The notes: generated by a model not told the origin, from the sequence alone. A DNA stretch of 42,076 nt from an uncultured Mailhella sp. (GCF_947631555.1 NZ_CANRLT010000015.1:1-42076), one strand, 5' to 3'; shown: positions 28,974 to 37,800, numbered from the stretch's first letter. Made by a program: numbers and translations.

Positions 28974-30518
28974 ATGGACGCCCACCTTTTCCGCAGGTTC
29001 TGTTCCGCGCTCATCCCCGGACTTTCGGGCGCAAGGATGGAAAAAATCCACGCCCCGGCTCCGGGTCTTATCGTCTTCACGCTCTACGGAGGCCGCAGCG
29101 GAGACGGCAAGCGCTTTCTCACCCTCCGCTCCGGGCGTTCTTCCCCGCTGCTCTTCGTCTCTGATCACCGTGTGCCGGTGAACGCCCAGCCCCCGGCCTT
29201 TGTCATGCGCCTGCGCAAGCACCTTTCGGGGGAACGCGTCGTCCGCGCCGTCTGCCATTGGACGGCCCGCCGCCTCTGGCTCGGGTTTTCCGGACTCTCC
29301 CAGCCCTGGCTCTGCCTCGACCTGCGCGAAGGCCCGTCCCTCGGCTTTGAAGCGCCTCCGCCTCCCGAAGAACCCCTCTGGCCTTCCGCACTGCCCACAG
29401 ATCCGGACGGCTGGCGCGGCTGGGACGTGCTCACCCCGGCCCTGCGCCGCACGCTGCCCCACCTCGACCCCCTGGACGCCGCCGCCCTGCTCGCCGACCT
29501 CGAAGCCGGAGACGGGGACGTTTTTCTCTACGAAAACGATGACGGGCGGTGCGAAGTTTCGGCGTGGCCTCTTCCGCCCGCACAGCTTGAGGGCCTGAAG
29601 GGGCGCTGGCGTGAGACGGCCTGCGCTGATCCGCTGACTGCCCTGAGCCGGGCCGGAGAACAGGTCTACGGCGCCCTTTCCGAACAGGCGCGCCTTGCGG
29701 CGGCCCGGCCCTTCTCCGCCGAAGCCGCACGGCTGGAGCGCCTCCTGAAAAAGCTCGACGCCGAAGAGCAGCGTCTTTCCGCCCTGCGCGACCGTCAGAA
29801 GGACGCACTCCTGCTCCAAAGCCAGCTCTACCGTTTCGATGCATGGGAAAAGCACACCCATGTCACTCTCGACAGCCCTGAAGGCCCGGTTGTCCTGCCC
29901 CTCGACGGCTCGCGCACCGTGCGGGAAAACATGCTGGAACTCTTCCGTCAGGCCGGGCGGGGACGCCGCGGGCTTGAACATCTCGCCCTGCGGAGGGAAG
30001 CCGTGCGGGAGGAAAAGGCCAGGGCCGAAGCCGCGGCACTGCGCAGCCTCGCCGCCGTGAACGGAACTTCCCTTCCGGCAAACGCCCCCCAGCTTCCGCG
30101 GCAAAGCGTCAAGGCCGCGGATCCCGGACTGCCCAGGCAGGTGCAGGCCTTTCGCAGCAGCGACGGCTTTCTCATCCTGCGCGGCAGGGACAGCAAGGGC
30201 AACGGGCTTGTCCTCAAGCTCGCCGCGCCCCACGACTACTGGCTGCACACGGCAGACGGGCCAGGCGCCCACGTCATCATCCGGCGCGACCACTCCGCGC
30301 AGGACGTGCCGGAACGCACCCTGCTCGAAGCCGGCGCTCTGGCCGCCCTGAAGAGCTGGCAGAAATATCAGGAACGTGCAGAAATCCAGTACGCCCTGGC
30401 CAGGTTCATCCATCCCATGAAGAACGCCGCCCCGGGCACCGTGCGCATCGACCGCAGCGAAGGCGCGTTCCGCGTAACTCTCGACCCGGATCTCGAACAG
30501 AGGCTGGAAAGCCACTAG
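28974..30518 (+). CDS. NFACT-family protein (RqcH/Tae2/fibronectin-binding type)
   Basis: NFACT proteins of the RqcH class bind stalled 50S-peptidyl-tRNA and add alanine tails for ribosome quality control. The 514 residues have a diverged NFACT-N domain (about 1-220), a coiled-coil middle (about 225-360, e.g. A-A-R-L-E-R-L-L-K-K-L-D-A-E-E) and the NFACT-R (DUF814) domain with G-R-D-S-K-G-N and D-Y-W-L-H-T-A-D-G-P-G-A-H-V-I-I near residues 405-440. The length is shorter than the 560-600 of typical RqcH. It lies 37 bases after dksA. RqcH activity itself is inferred. Confidence 0.82.
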   Translation: MDAHLFRRFCSALIPGLSGARMEKIHAPAPGLIVFTLYGGRSGDGKRFLTLRSGRSSPLLFVSDHRVPVNAQPPAFVMRLRKHLSGERVVRAVCHWTARRLWLGFSGLSQPWLCLDLREGPSLGFEAPPPPEEPLWPSALPTDPDGWRGWDVLTPALRRTLPHLDPLDAAALLADLEAGDGDVFLYENDDGRCEVSAWPLPPAQLEGLKGRWRETACADPLTALSRAGEQVYGALSEQARLAAARPFSAEAARLERLLKKLDAEEQRLSALRDRQKDALLLQSQLYRFDAWEKHTHVTLDSPEGPVVLPLDGSRTVRENMLELFRQAGRGRRGLEHLALRREAVREEKARAEAAALRSLAAVNGTSLPANAPQLPRQSVKAADPGLPRQVQAFRSSDGFLILRGRDSKGNGLVLKLAAPHDYWLHTADGPGAHVIIRRDHSAQDVPERTLLEAGALAALKSWQKYQERAEIQYALARFIHPMKNAAPGTVRIDRSEGAFRVTLDPDLEQRLESH

Positions 30519-30840
30519 CGGACGGACACAGAACGCTCACGGGCAGGGCAGGCGTCAACGTCTGTCACGTTCCCTCCCGTCAGCTAGAACGGCTGACGCA
30601 AAACCAATCGCTCCTGCCTCTTGCCGGACGTCTGCTTCCGCGATAGTCCGGGACTCCGTAAAAAGGGAATTTTGTGAGCTGCATGGCGGCGTTCGGAGAA
30701 CCTTCATGCCGCAAGACGGCGTGAGCGGCCATGCGCCCCGCTTTTATCCAATGCGCCGTAAAATCTCTCCCTTCAGGGGGAGGATATAAGGCGCTCCTTG
30801 TCTGGAATTTGACACTTCTGTCTTTTGTTTGTTAATTTCC
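30519..30840. other. Intergenic region before the IS200/IS605 remnant
   Basis: No gene seen. A perfect GTCAGC/GCTGAC hairpin occurs near 30578-30596 without a T-run. Near 30765-30785 a CTCCC-TTCA-GGGGGAGGAT hairpin resembles the right-end hairpin found at 31034-31056 and may be another piece of the same kind of element. TTGACA at 30809-30814 with GTTAAT 16 bases on is a possible promoter reading into the remnant. Confidence 0.45.
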
Positions 30841-30984
30841 AACACGGCGGCAGGACATGCCGTGTCAGCCTGTGGAGAGAGTGAGACCTGGGGGAACAGG
30901 CGGTTGGTTCGAATCCGTAACATTCCCCACGTGGGAATAGTTACGGCGAAAACCAGGCCTTGTTCCTCCGGGCAGTCCCGTTGA
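30841..30984 (+). pseudogene. tnpB: C-terminal fragment of an IS200/IS605-family TnpB
   Basis: One frame gives 47 codons and a TGA: it begins N-T-A-A-G-H-A-V-S-A-C-G-E and ends G-I-V-T-A-K-T-R-P-C-S-S-G-Q-S-R. The A-G-H-A-V-S-A-C-G-E motif is the usual end of IS605-type TnpB, right after the zinc finger and the last RuvC Asp. All catalytic parts are missing and the sequence upstream of about 30838 is unrelated, so this is a truncated remnant. Its 3' part overlaps the RNA-coding right end of the element, as in intact elements. Confidence 0.75.
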
Positions 30985-31065
30985 AGCAGGAACCCGCTCA
31001 GGGATGCTGTCGTAAGATGGCTTCCGCTGGGAATCCCCAGACTTCAGGAGGGGGAGGATGTCAAC
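30841..31065 (+). mobile_element. 3' remnant of an IS200/IS605 element with omega-RNA-like right end
   Basis: The stretch holds the tnpB 3' end followed by the typical non-coding end: a G-C-T-C-A-G-G-G-A-T-G-C-T-G block near 31008, GGGAATCCCC at 31030-31039, a TCCCC/GGGGGA hairpin (31034-31055) and GGATGTCAAC at 31056-31065. In intact elements this is the omega-RNA (reRNA) scaffold, and the base after it starts the guide. No tnpA and no left end are present. Confidence 0.65.
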
Positions 31066-31138
31066 CTGACTGGCGGGACAACCGCCCGGACTTCAGCCTG
31101 CCGCCTTATCCGTCACGACATCACCGAAGGAGTTTTCC

Positions 31139-32245
31139 ATGACAGCCATCCACTTCGTCTCTGACTGCCCAAGGATCATTCATGGATATAATTTTGGCAA
31201 TGTTCTCTCTCCCATACCGCAAATCTCTCCGTATATAGGCAAGAACAATGGCCATGTACATATCACTATTACCCTAACTTGGACAATATTGCAAAACAAC
31301 AGACTTGAACTTCTTGCAAATGAGTATTTCAAATATAAAAGAAAATATCCAAACATCATAGTAACTATTCTTGCCAATGAGCCAAAGGAACTTGACGCCC
31401 TGCGCTCAAAAAATATTCGCTCTTGCTTATGTAGTCATAACGCTTTTCTTGACGAACATCTGTACACAATTAACAGTGAAAAGCAGAAAAAATATGATGC
31501 TGTTATAAACTCAAGAATGAGTCCATACAAACGAATAGAGTTAGCCAGAGATATAAAAAATTCATGCCTTATAACCTATTTTCTTGACCCATCCGATCAG
31601 GATTATGCCAGAACCATTGTCCCCTATGTTACTGAAGATGGGCGGGGCGTATGCAAGAATATGAACTTTCCGCAATATCAGAATGGCCAATGGAAATGGC
31701 TGTCGCGTGAGGATGTCAACGATATCTACGCGCAAAGCAGGTGCGGGGTTATTCTCTCTCCTTATGAGGGCGCATGCTTTGCCTCCGCCGAATATCTTTT
31801 ATGCGGCCTGCCTGTGGTTACCACTGCCAGCATCGGAGGCAGAGATGAGTTTTTTGATAAAGATTATGTTATTTATACCGATCCAGATCCAAAATCCGTG
31901 GCAGAAGCGGTAGATAAGGCGCTTGCCCTGACTATCAGCCCAGAGGAAATACGCAATAGAACCATAGAAAAAATGCACGCCATGCGCTCGAATTACTGCG
32001 ATATGCTGAACAATATAGCGAAAGAAGAAGGCATGGATATAAACTTCCATGAGAAATGGGGTGATTTCTTCATTAACAAAATGCTTAATAATTATCCAGG
32101 TGGATTAGAAAATGAACTCAGAGAAGCTTTGAAAAATGCCGGACTGCGGGTATCGTTCCCTGTCATCCACCGGCTGCATCTTTATCATAAGCTGTTCAAG
32201 GAATGGTTAAGAAAGTATAAATTCAAATATAAAATATTAAGATAG
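31139..32245 (+). CDS. Glycosyltransferase, GT4-like (family 1 fold)
   Basis: A GT-B-fold transferase likely acting in surface polysaccharide or protein glycosylation. The C-terminal half shows the retaining GT4 signature: S-P-Y-E210-G-A-C-F-A-S-A-E218-Y-L-L-C-G-L-P-V-V-T-T, the E-x7-E motif for the sugar-nucleotide, and a later D-P-D-P-K-S-V-A-E-A-V. The N-terminal acceptor half (1-180) is unlike the families I know best. The start at 31139 has GAAGGAG six bases upstream. The gene is visibly AT-rich compared with the housekeeping genes and stands alone next to transposon debris, so it was probably acquired. 368 residues. Confidence 0.85.
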   Translation: MTAIHFVSDCPRIIHGYNFGNVLSPIPQISPYIGKNNGHVHITITLTWTILQNNRLELLANEYFKYKRKYPNIIVTILANEPKELDALRSKNIRSCLCSHNAFLDEHLYTINSEKQKKYDAVINSRMSPYKRIELARDIKNSCLITYFLDPSDQDYARTIVPYVTEDGRGVCKNMNFPQYQNGQWKWLSREDVNDIYAQSRCGVILSPYEGACFASAEYLLCGLPVVTTASIGGRDEFFDKDYVIYTDPDPKSVAEAVDKALALTISPEEIRNRTIEKMHAMRSNYCDMLNNIAKEEGMDINFHEKWGDFFINKMLNNYPGGLENELREALKNAGLRVSFPVIHRLHLYHKLFKEWLRKYKFKYKILR

Positions 32246-32260
32246 CAAAGCCCTTCAGGG
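32244..32260 (+). repeat. 17-bp direct repeat, copy 1
   Basis: AGCAAAGCCCTTCAGGG occurs here, overlapping the glycosyltransferase stop codon, and again at 32771-32787 inside the 84-base insert. It carries a GCCCTTCAGGG pseudo-palindrome that resembles terminal hairpins of small IS200/IS605-like insertions. Confidence 0.7.
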
Positions 32261-32586
32261 TGTTGCGTGTACGCTGGGAAAGAAAGGCAGAGGAAGGCAT
32301 CTTGCTTTTCCTGCCGGAAAAGCGCGAACAGCGCCGAACTTCCAGTTCGGCGAAAGGCATCTGCTGGCGGTCTAAGGAAGGAAAAGGCAAGTAAAGCCTA
32401 AATCCTTATCCGCCGGAGGCGCGAGCGTCAGCGAGCAGATAGCGCAGGCGGCGTGTTCGTCAGGCTTCGCCTGCGAACATGGTCACACCGCCGAAGCGGA
32501 GCAAACAGGCATCTTAAACCTTGCCTTAATGCAGCGGCTATGCTGAAAGCGAGGTTGCCGAATGGAGTACTGGTCAGGACTTTTTG
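32246..32586. other. Intergenic region with hairpins and a short repeat
   Basis: No gene seen. It contains a perfect nine-base-pair hairpin at 32332-32352 (loop of three) and another ten-base-pair stem with one bulge at 32455-32478. Its first bases share a 17-base perfect match (32244-32260) with 32771-32787. The sequence returns to high GC, unlike the genes on either side. Confidence 0.6.
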
Positions 32587-33000
32587 ATGAGCCTGGATAC
32601 TGTGATTGATCTCGGCAAGGCGTGCGGCAGGGAATGGTCCGAAGCGGAAAAGGCCCGCCTGCGCGAAATCGGCAACAGCTTGAATCTCCGGAAGGACGCT
32701 CCGGAAGGACGACGCACTCTGGCCGTTGCTGGCCGCGATGGAATATCAGCGCGTCTACTAGCAATAATGCAGCAAAGCCCTTCAGGGCGGGGTGAGGCTC
32801 TATCGGCCTAAAGGCCGAGATCTCAAACCATAAAGGAAGTAAGATGAAGCGTTGCCGGAGAAAATCACCGAAGCGTCCTGTGTCATCATGGGCGGCATGG
32901 CCGCTGCCGCCGAAAAGGAGACTTCCGCGCAAGCCAGGCTCACCGGCCGAGTGGTGAAAGAAGCTCAAAACCTTACTTCAAAGATTCAATACGGCAATTG
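32587..33000 (+). pseudogene. Broken accessory gene, possible plasmid/mobilisation-type protein
   Basis: Starting at ATG 32587, the frame reads M-S-L-D-T-V-I-D-L-G-K and continues for about 38 codons. It is then thrown out of frame by a 13-base tandem duplication (CTCCGGAAGGACG, about 32686-32711). After removal of one copy it reads on as D-A-L-W-P-L-L-A-A-M-E-Y-Q-R-V-Y. It is cut a second time by an 84-base insert (32761-32844), after which Y-E-A-L-P-E-K-I and then K-E-A-Q-N-L-T-S-K-I-Q-Y-G-N lead to a TGA at 32999-33001. The repaired protein would have about 105 residues. The L-W-P-L-L-A-A-M-E-Y pattern recalls small accessory proteins of mobilisable elements, but I cannot name it. Confidence 0.6.
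32761..32844 (+). mobile_element. 84-bp insert interrupting the accessory gene (mini-element candidate)
   Basis: Removing 32761-32844 joins ...CGC-GTC-TAC-TA with T-GAA-GCG... and restores an open, protein-like frame. The insert contains a copy of the 17-base repeat, a GCCC/GGGC hairpin and a perfect seven-base-pair hairpin at 32803-32818 with a two-base loop. It has no coding capacity. Exact ends are ambiguous by one or two bases. Confidence 0.5.
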
Positions 33001-33270
33001 ATGCCGATGTGGCTGCTGGCCTATGGGAGCCTGATGCTCTGGGCGGGCTTCCGCCTCGACACGGGGAGAAATGTTCCTTTGGCGGAGGTTCTGCACATGC
33101 CCTCCGGCTGGTTTATCAGCGGGCCGTGTCTCGCGGCGGGTGTGTTTTGCGGTACTTTGCGCGCAATGCGCTTTGCCGAAGCGGAGAACGTGTGGCACAA
33201 AAAAGGATTGGCAGCTCTCTTTTTTCCAATGTCAGGGGGTATCCTATGTAGTCACATGATAACATACTGA
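33001..33270 (+). CDS. Small membrane protein of unknown function
   Basis: An 89-residue frame whose ATG overlaps the stop of the broken upstream gene (TGATG), as in coupled gene pairs. Two hydrophobic segments are visible: residues about 3-16 (M-W-L-L-A-Y-G-S-L-M-L-W) and 35-50 (W-F-I-S-G-P-C-L-A-A-G-V-F). The end, after about residue 72, may be altered, because a 16-base inverted repeat lies there (33171-33186). I do not recognise a family. It may be a leftover of a mobile island. Confidence 0.4.
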   Translation: MPMWLLAYGSLMLWAGFRLDTGRNVPLAEVLHMPSGWFISGPCLAAGVFCGTLRAMRFAEAENVWHKKGLAALFFPMSGGILCSHMITY

Positions 33271-33298
33271 ATTAACTATATGCTCCGCTTCGGCAAAG
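33171..33298. repeat. 16-bp perfect inverted repeat
   Basis: CTTTGCCGAAGCGGAG at 33171-33186 is exactly complementary to 33283-33298, with 96 bases between. A 12-base part of the motif also occurs at 32490-32501. The second arm lies 46 bases from the recombinase stop codon. Confidence 0.8.
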
Positions 33299-33343
33299 CT
33301 TAACTCCCTTCATCCGCATCACTGTACAATATCTATAAACTTG

Positions 33344-34273
33344 TCAACTAAGACTTGATATGGAACGCATCACCAAATCAACGTCTTGATTTTCAAGTTC
33401 ATGGATAATATGAAGATACGTTTTTTGTGTTGTTGTCATGCTGGAATGCCCAAGCCTGCGTGCCACACTGGCAATTGATACTCCTGCAAACAATAATAAT
33501 GAGGCATGAGTATGCCGTAATCCATGAATGGAAATTACAGGAATTCCAACATTTCTACAATGCCTTGCTAGTATTGAATTTGCTGTTGAGTTATACATAT
33601 GCTCTTTTAAAACAAAGATGGGCTCTGCTGGTGACATATTTTTGACAAGTTCTGAAAATTGAATAACCGTCTGCCAGTCAATCTGAATTTTACGCACCGA
33701 TGATATATTTTTTGTCGGGAGAAAACCTCCTTTTCCTTTGTAGTCCCATGTCTTGCTGATGGACAACGTTTGATGCGCAAAATCAAAGTCTTTTGGGGTG
33801 ATGGCTAATGCTTCTGAAAAGCGTATCCCCGTCTTTGCCACAAGCAGAATCAGCCAGTCCCAGCTTATTCCCCTATGGAGATTCAAGCTGGATAAAAGCT
33901 TATGCAGTTCAAATTGATTCAGGTATTTTATTTTCTTGTCACGAGGATTTTTCCCTTTTATAATTACCTTTCGTGTTGGATCTTTTACGATTAATCCTTC
34001 ATCAATAGCATCAAGAATGGCTCCTTTCAGCTGATGATGAAAATCCATAGTCGTCTGGCGCTCATGAAATACTGCATAATCGTTGAGCAGTTGCTGGTAT
34101 GTTGCGCGTGTAATATCACATAGACGAAGATCAGGTGCCAGCTTTGTTATCCATGACTGCGTCATAAGATATTTTTTCATCGTTACATTTCTGACAGCAC
34201 CATCTTTATACACTCTTATCCAACGTGCATAATATTGGTAAAAAAGATCCGTTGCTTTTACCTTGCTTAACAT
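33344..34273 (-). CDS. Tyrosine recombinase (phage-type integrase)
   Basis: Catalytic residues are complete: Arg151 in T-G-I-R-F-S-E-A, His250 and Arg253 in H-G-L-R-H-T-H-A-S, His276 in L-G-H-S-S, and Tyr286 in T-Y-L-H. The N-terminal 100 residues are a SAM-like DNA-binding domain. I chose ATG 34273 because it has a perfect AGGAGG seven bases upstream and gives a normal 309-residue integrase. The same frame continues upstream without a stop through the silent hsdS cassette (to ATG 34738), so an HsdS-integrase fusion is also possible. It could recombine the hsdS cassettes or have mobilised the island. Confidence 0.9.
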   Translation of the reverse strand: MLSKVKATDLFYQYYARWIRVYKDGAVRNVTMKKYLMTQSWITKLAPDLRLCDITRATYQQLLNDYAVFHERQTTMDFHHQLKGAILDAIDEGLIVKDPTRKVIIKGKNPRDKKIKYLNQFELHKLLSSLNLHRGISWDWLILLVAKTGIRFSEALAITPKDFDFAHQTLSISKTWDYKGKGGFLPTKNISSVRKIQIDWQTVIQFSELVKNMSPAEPIFVLKEHMYNSTANSILARHCRNVGIPVISIHGLRHTHASLLLFAGVSIASVARRLGHSSMTTTQKTYLHIIHELENQDVDLVMRSISSLS

Positions 34274-34303
34274 ACTTCTACCTCCTGTTGAGTGTAAAAT
34301 GCG

Positions 34304-34328
34304 CTTACGCTGATGAAGGGTGATAAGG
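34304..34328 (-). repeat. 25-bp hsdS repeat, downstream of the silent TRD
   Basis: Perfectly identical to 38712-38736 and in the same orientation. It encodes the L-I-T-L-H-Q-R-K end of the central conserved region in the same frame in both copies. Confidence 0.93.
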
Positions 34329-34748
34329 CGGTCGAGGTGGCGGAATAGCTCCCCAATTTTGTATTGTTCTGTTCTGCTAGGAACACAAAAAGCTGTATTT
34401 TCCAACTCTTTAGAGTTTATTGATTCAAAAGTAGACCCAGCCGAAAGACTTTTCCAATAACCAATGTTTTTAAGATGTTTGAGCTGTTGATAAATAAATT
34501 CATTTCCCTTTATAGCAGCAACACCTCGGCCTAAAACCGCGTGGTAAGCTGTTTTCCCAATATCTCCTACTGGTGCTCTTACAGTGAAAATAATATCTTT
34601 TGGGGTACATTTTTTGGTGACTTCGGTAGTCCAAACCCTAGGAGTAAGCCAACCATCAGTAAGATCTGCATTACCTTGAATCAAAATATGATCATTGGGA
34701 TTTGATGTGTAGTTGGCTCCTTTAGGTGATTGTCCCATTATTATAGTA

Positions 34749-34778
34749 GTTATCTCCCCCAGCTTACGCTGTTCCCAA
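34749..34778 (-). repeat. 30-bp hsdS repeat, upstream of the silent TRD
   Basis: Perfectly identical to 39172-39201, same orientation and same reading frame (W-E-Q-R-K-L-G-E-I). Together with the 25-base repeat it brackets an exchangeable TRD. Confidence 0.95.
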
Positions 34779-34789
34779 ACATACGAAAT

Positions 34790-34813
34790 GGGCCGGAGCA
34801 GCAGCCCCGGCCC
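34790..34813 (-). terminator. GC-rich hairpin between hsdR and the silent hsdS cassette
   Basis: A ten-base-pair stem (one G-U pair on the minus strand) with a four-base loop stands 30 bases after the hsdR stop. It is followed by ATTTCG rather than a T-run, so it is a weak terminator at best; it also marks the upstream limit of hsdS homology. Confidence 0.45.
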
Positions 34814-34843
34814 TTTAAATGCAAAATGAGCATTCCACTTTGG

Positions 34844-37800
34844 TTAATCGTAAGTTTCCGGCTTTTGAATATCAAAGCCGCCGCTGATGATAAATTCCCG
34901 GAGAAAATTATCCGCTTTTACCACTACTTTTGGAGGAAGAAGCGTTTTCCCTTCCAGGAATTCAAAATATACTTTGGCCTTCTGTTTGTCTATGGTGCTT
35001 TTCAATGCGTCGTATCGACCAAACTCATTGATGTTTTGTGTTGTTAAATGCAACTTCATCATATTGGACAACATCTTTTCATCAAGGCCTAAAACAGTGG
35101 CCAGGTCGTGAATGCGTTCGTCATGCTTTCTTGAAAGATACTCTGCAATATAATCTCGAAAAGTCTTTCCCTCTTCATAAACAAAATCTTCTCGCTGCAT
35201 CTCATGAAGCAAAATATTTGCCACCTTTTGCTCTTCCTGCGAAAGACTTGCAAATGTTTTATGCAGCTCGTTCCGAGCTTGTTGTTTTTCTTTCTCACTT
35301 ATATTTTCTTGACGCGAAGTCTTGATATACTTTACAAAACGACTGTTCATATAATCTGAGTCAATTTTATCCGTATCAATAGTTGTGATATATCCAACAA
35401 GATCATACGGGGCAGCGTCTTCATTATTTCCATCAGCTATATCAGAATGTAACTCCTGATACCGCTTTACAAGGGTGTTATATGTATATTTATCAATTAT
35501 AACTTCTATACTCTCCAGACTTTTTGTCTGCCTGTCCATAAATTTATAGCATGTCTTATCCCATGAAAAGCCCTGCACTTTCGCGGCGGAAAAATATCTG
35601 TTAAACTCATTAAATAACTTGACAAATCTATTCCGCTCCGAAGTATCGTCAGGAAGTTTGCTGAAATTTTCAATTCCTGCGCTGTTAAACAAATCGGAAA
35701 TTTGTGCAAACAGTCTGTTCATCCCCTCAATATTTTCGGGGAGCTTCTGAACAAAGAGGGCAAGCGGCTTGTTTCCGGAATACAGAGCTACGGCAGCCTC
35801 AATGTTTTTCTCCATCGTATGCGGATAACGATAATATTTAATGGTTCCAAATGGTTTTTCGTCCTGTGCAAAAAGGCGATTGGTACGGGAAAAGGCCTGA
35901 ATGATATTTTCATATTGAAGCAGTTTATCCAGATAAAGCGTATTGACCCATTTTGAGTCAAATCCCGTCAACATCTGATCGACCACAATCAAAAGATTGA
36001 GCTGCTTTTCTGGTTCCCGTTCAATGCGTTCATACGGTTTTTTATGCGCAAGTCTGGAGGCAATATCTTTTTTCATAGCGGAAAAAGTGGGAATACTGAA
36101 ATGTTGCCCGTAGTGCGCATTATAGTCCTCAACAATTTCTTTCAGCCCAGCCTCCTTGTCGAGAGACTTTGCGGCATCATCATTATCAATATTAGGGTCA
36201 AACAAGGCGGTAATTTTGAGCTTTGTATTGGCAGACGTAAAAAGACGATAGTATTCTATGGCTTCAGGAATGGATGATGTAGCAAAAATTGCGTGAAATT
36301 TGCCTCCATGGCTGAGCGCTGACCAATTTTCCAGAATATCTTCCATAACCTTGTTTTGATGCTCAGGGGTTTGATACTGGGCAGGAGGAATATAGTCCTC
36401 AATGCCCTTGCGATACTTTCCCTCGGCATCGGTATGCCCCGCCATGGGCATATTCATGTACTTATAGAAAATTTTTTCTTTTTCAGGGTCGGAATGCACC
36501 TCATCCTCATCTGAGGCTCTGGCCCGTTCCAGCGCAACAGCCTTCCGAACATCCTGATCTCTGTACGTCGTTACTTTATAAGGGTCAAATCCAAGTACAT
36601 TTTTATCGCGTATTCCGTCAGCAATACTGTACCGGTGTAATTCATTGCCGAACACGGTAGCTGTCGTACTTTTCTTCTTTTGATTTTCTTCGTGAATCGG
36701 CGTCCCAGTAAAACCAAAGAACATGGCCAGGGGGAATGTTGCCTTGATAACCAGCAACATATCTCCAAATGTGGAGCGATGACATTCATCCACAATAAAG
36801 ACAATGCGTTTGGATCGCATTTTTTCCAAGTCCGCAGCATTCAGACCATATTCACCCTCATTCCTGATATTGCTCATTTTCTGGATGGACGTGACAATCA
36901 GTGTATCGGCCGGGTCATTGCTTTTCAGTTTACCGGCAAGAGCGCTTGTATTTTCCGTTGCCTGCACATCTTCATTTTCTTCAGCAAATCCCCGATATTC
37001 CTTTAAGCTCTGCGTCCCAAGTTCAATACGATCCATCAGAAATACGACCTTGTCGGCATCCCTGGAGGAAGCGATCAGCTGGGCGGACTTGAAGGAAGTC
37101 ATGGTCTTCCCGGAGCCTGTGGTATGCCAGACAAAGCCACCGCGCTGATTTGCGCCCAACGGTGCAGCTTCCCAGCGGGCTTTGCTCACCTTGTCGGAAA
37201 TAGCATTGGCAGCCTGATACTGGTAACTCCGCATCACCTTCAATATGCCGTCCGAATCATCGGCTACGGTGTAAAAACCGATAAGCTGATGCGCCATGGG
37301 GATGGAAAGCAGGTCGCGGGTGAACTTGTCCCACCTGTTGATTGGTTCGTTATAAAAATCGGCCCAATGAAAATAATAATCAGGATTAAATGTACCCTCC
37401 GGGCCGGGATTGGCAAAATAGAGCGCTTCTTCAGGGTTCATGGCCACAAAAACCTGTACCAGCGAGAATAAACCCGTAAAGCAGCCCTCGGCAGCATATT
37501 TTTGGATTTGATTACAAGCCTGGCTGACAGGCACGCCGCTTTTTTTCAATTCAACATGGATGACCGGCATGCCGTTGATCAGCAACAGCACATCTCCCCG
37601 GCGATCATTAAGTATTTTTGATTTGACGGAAAACCGAGGCTGCCGGGCTATCTGATAACGGCTCTGACCAGCGGCTATTTCTTTGCGGTTATAAATTTTC
37701 AGGGAAATCTCTTTGCCAAAGTGCAGCGTATCCTCAGGATTATCACGGGTAATCTGAACACTGCCGCCATTGATGAAACCATTAAGCCTGAGCGGTGTTC

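Larger units (their letters stand above)
34274..34780 (-). pseudogene. hsdS: Silent hsdS cassette: one target-recognition domain without start codon
   Basis: This stretch encodes a single HsdS target-recognition domain (TRD) with its conserved ends: W-E-Q-R-K-L-G-E-I at the start and I-G-E-L-F-R-H-L-D-R-L-I-T-L-H-Q-R-K at the end. The TRD (M-G-Q-S-P-K-G-A-N-Y onward) is different from that of the main hsdS copy. The frame begins after the hsdR stop with no ATG, GTG or TTG before the TRD; the first ATG is 34738, inside it. It has no stop and reads directly into the integrase. It looks like a donor cassette for TRD exchange or a remnant of the second half of a full hsdS. Confidence 0.8.

Noticed and set aside
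28872..30515. 547-residue open frame on the minus strand
   Set aside because: Antisense to the NFACT gene, which has clear domain motifs.
30906..30916. GGTTCGAATCC, the T-loop motif of tRNA or tmRNA
   Set aside because: There is no acceptor stem, D-arm or anticodon arm around it. The motif falls inside the reading frame of the TnpB C-terminal fragment, where it encodes L-V-R-I-R.
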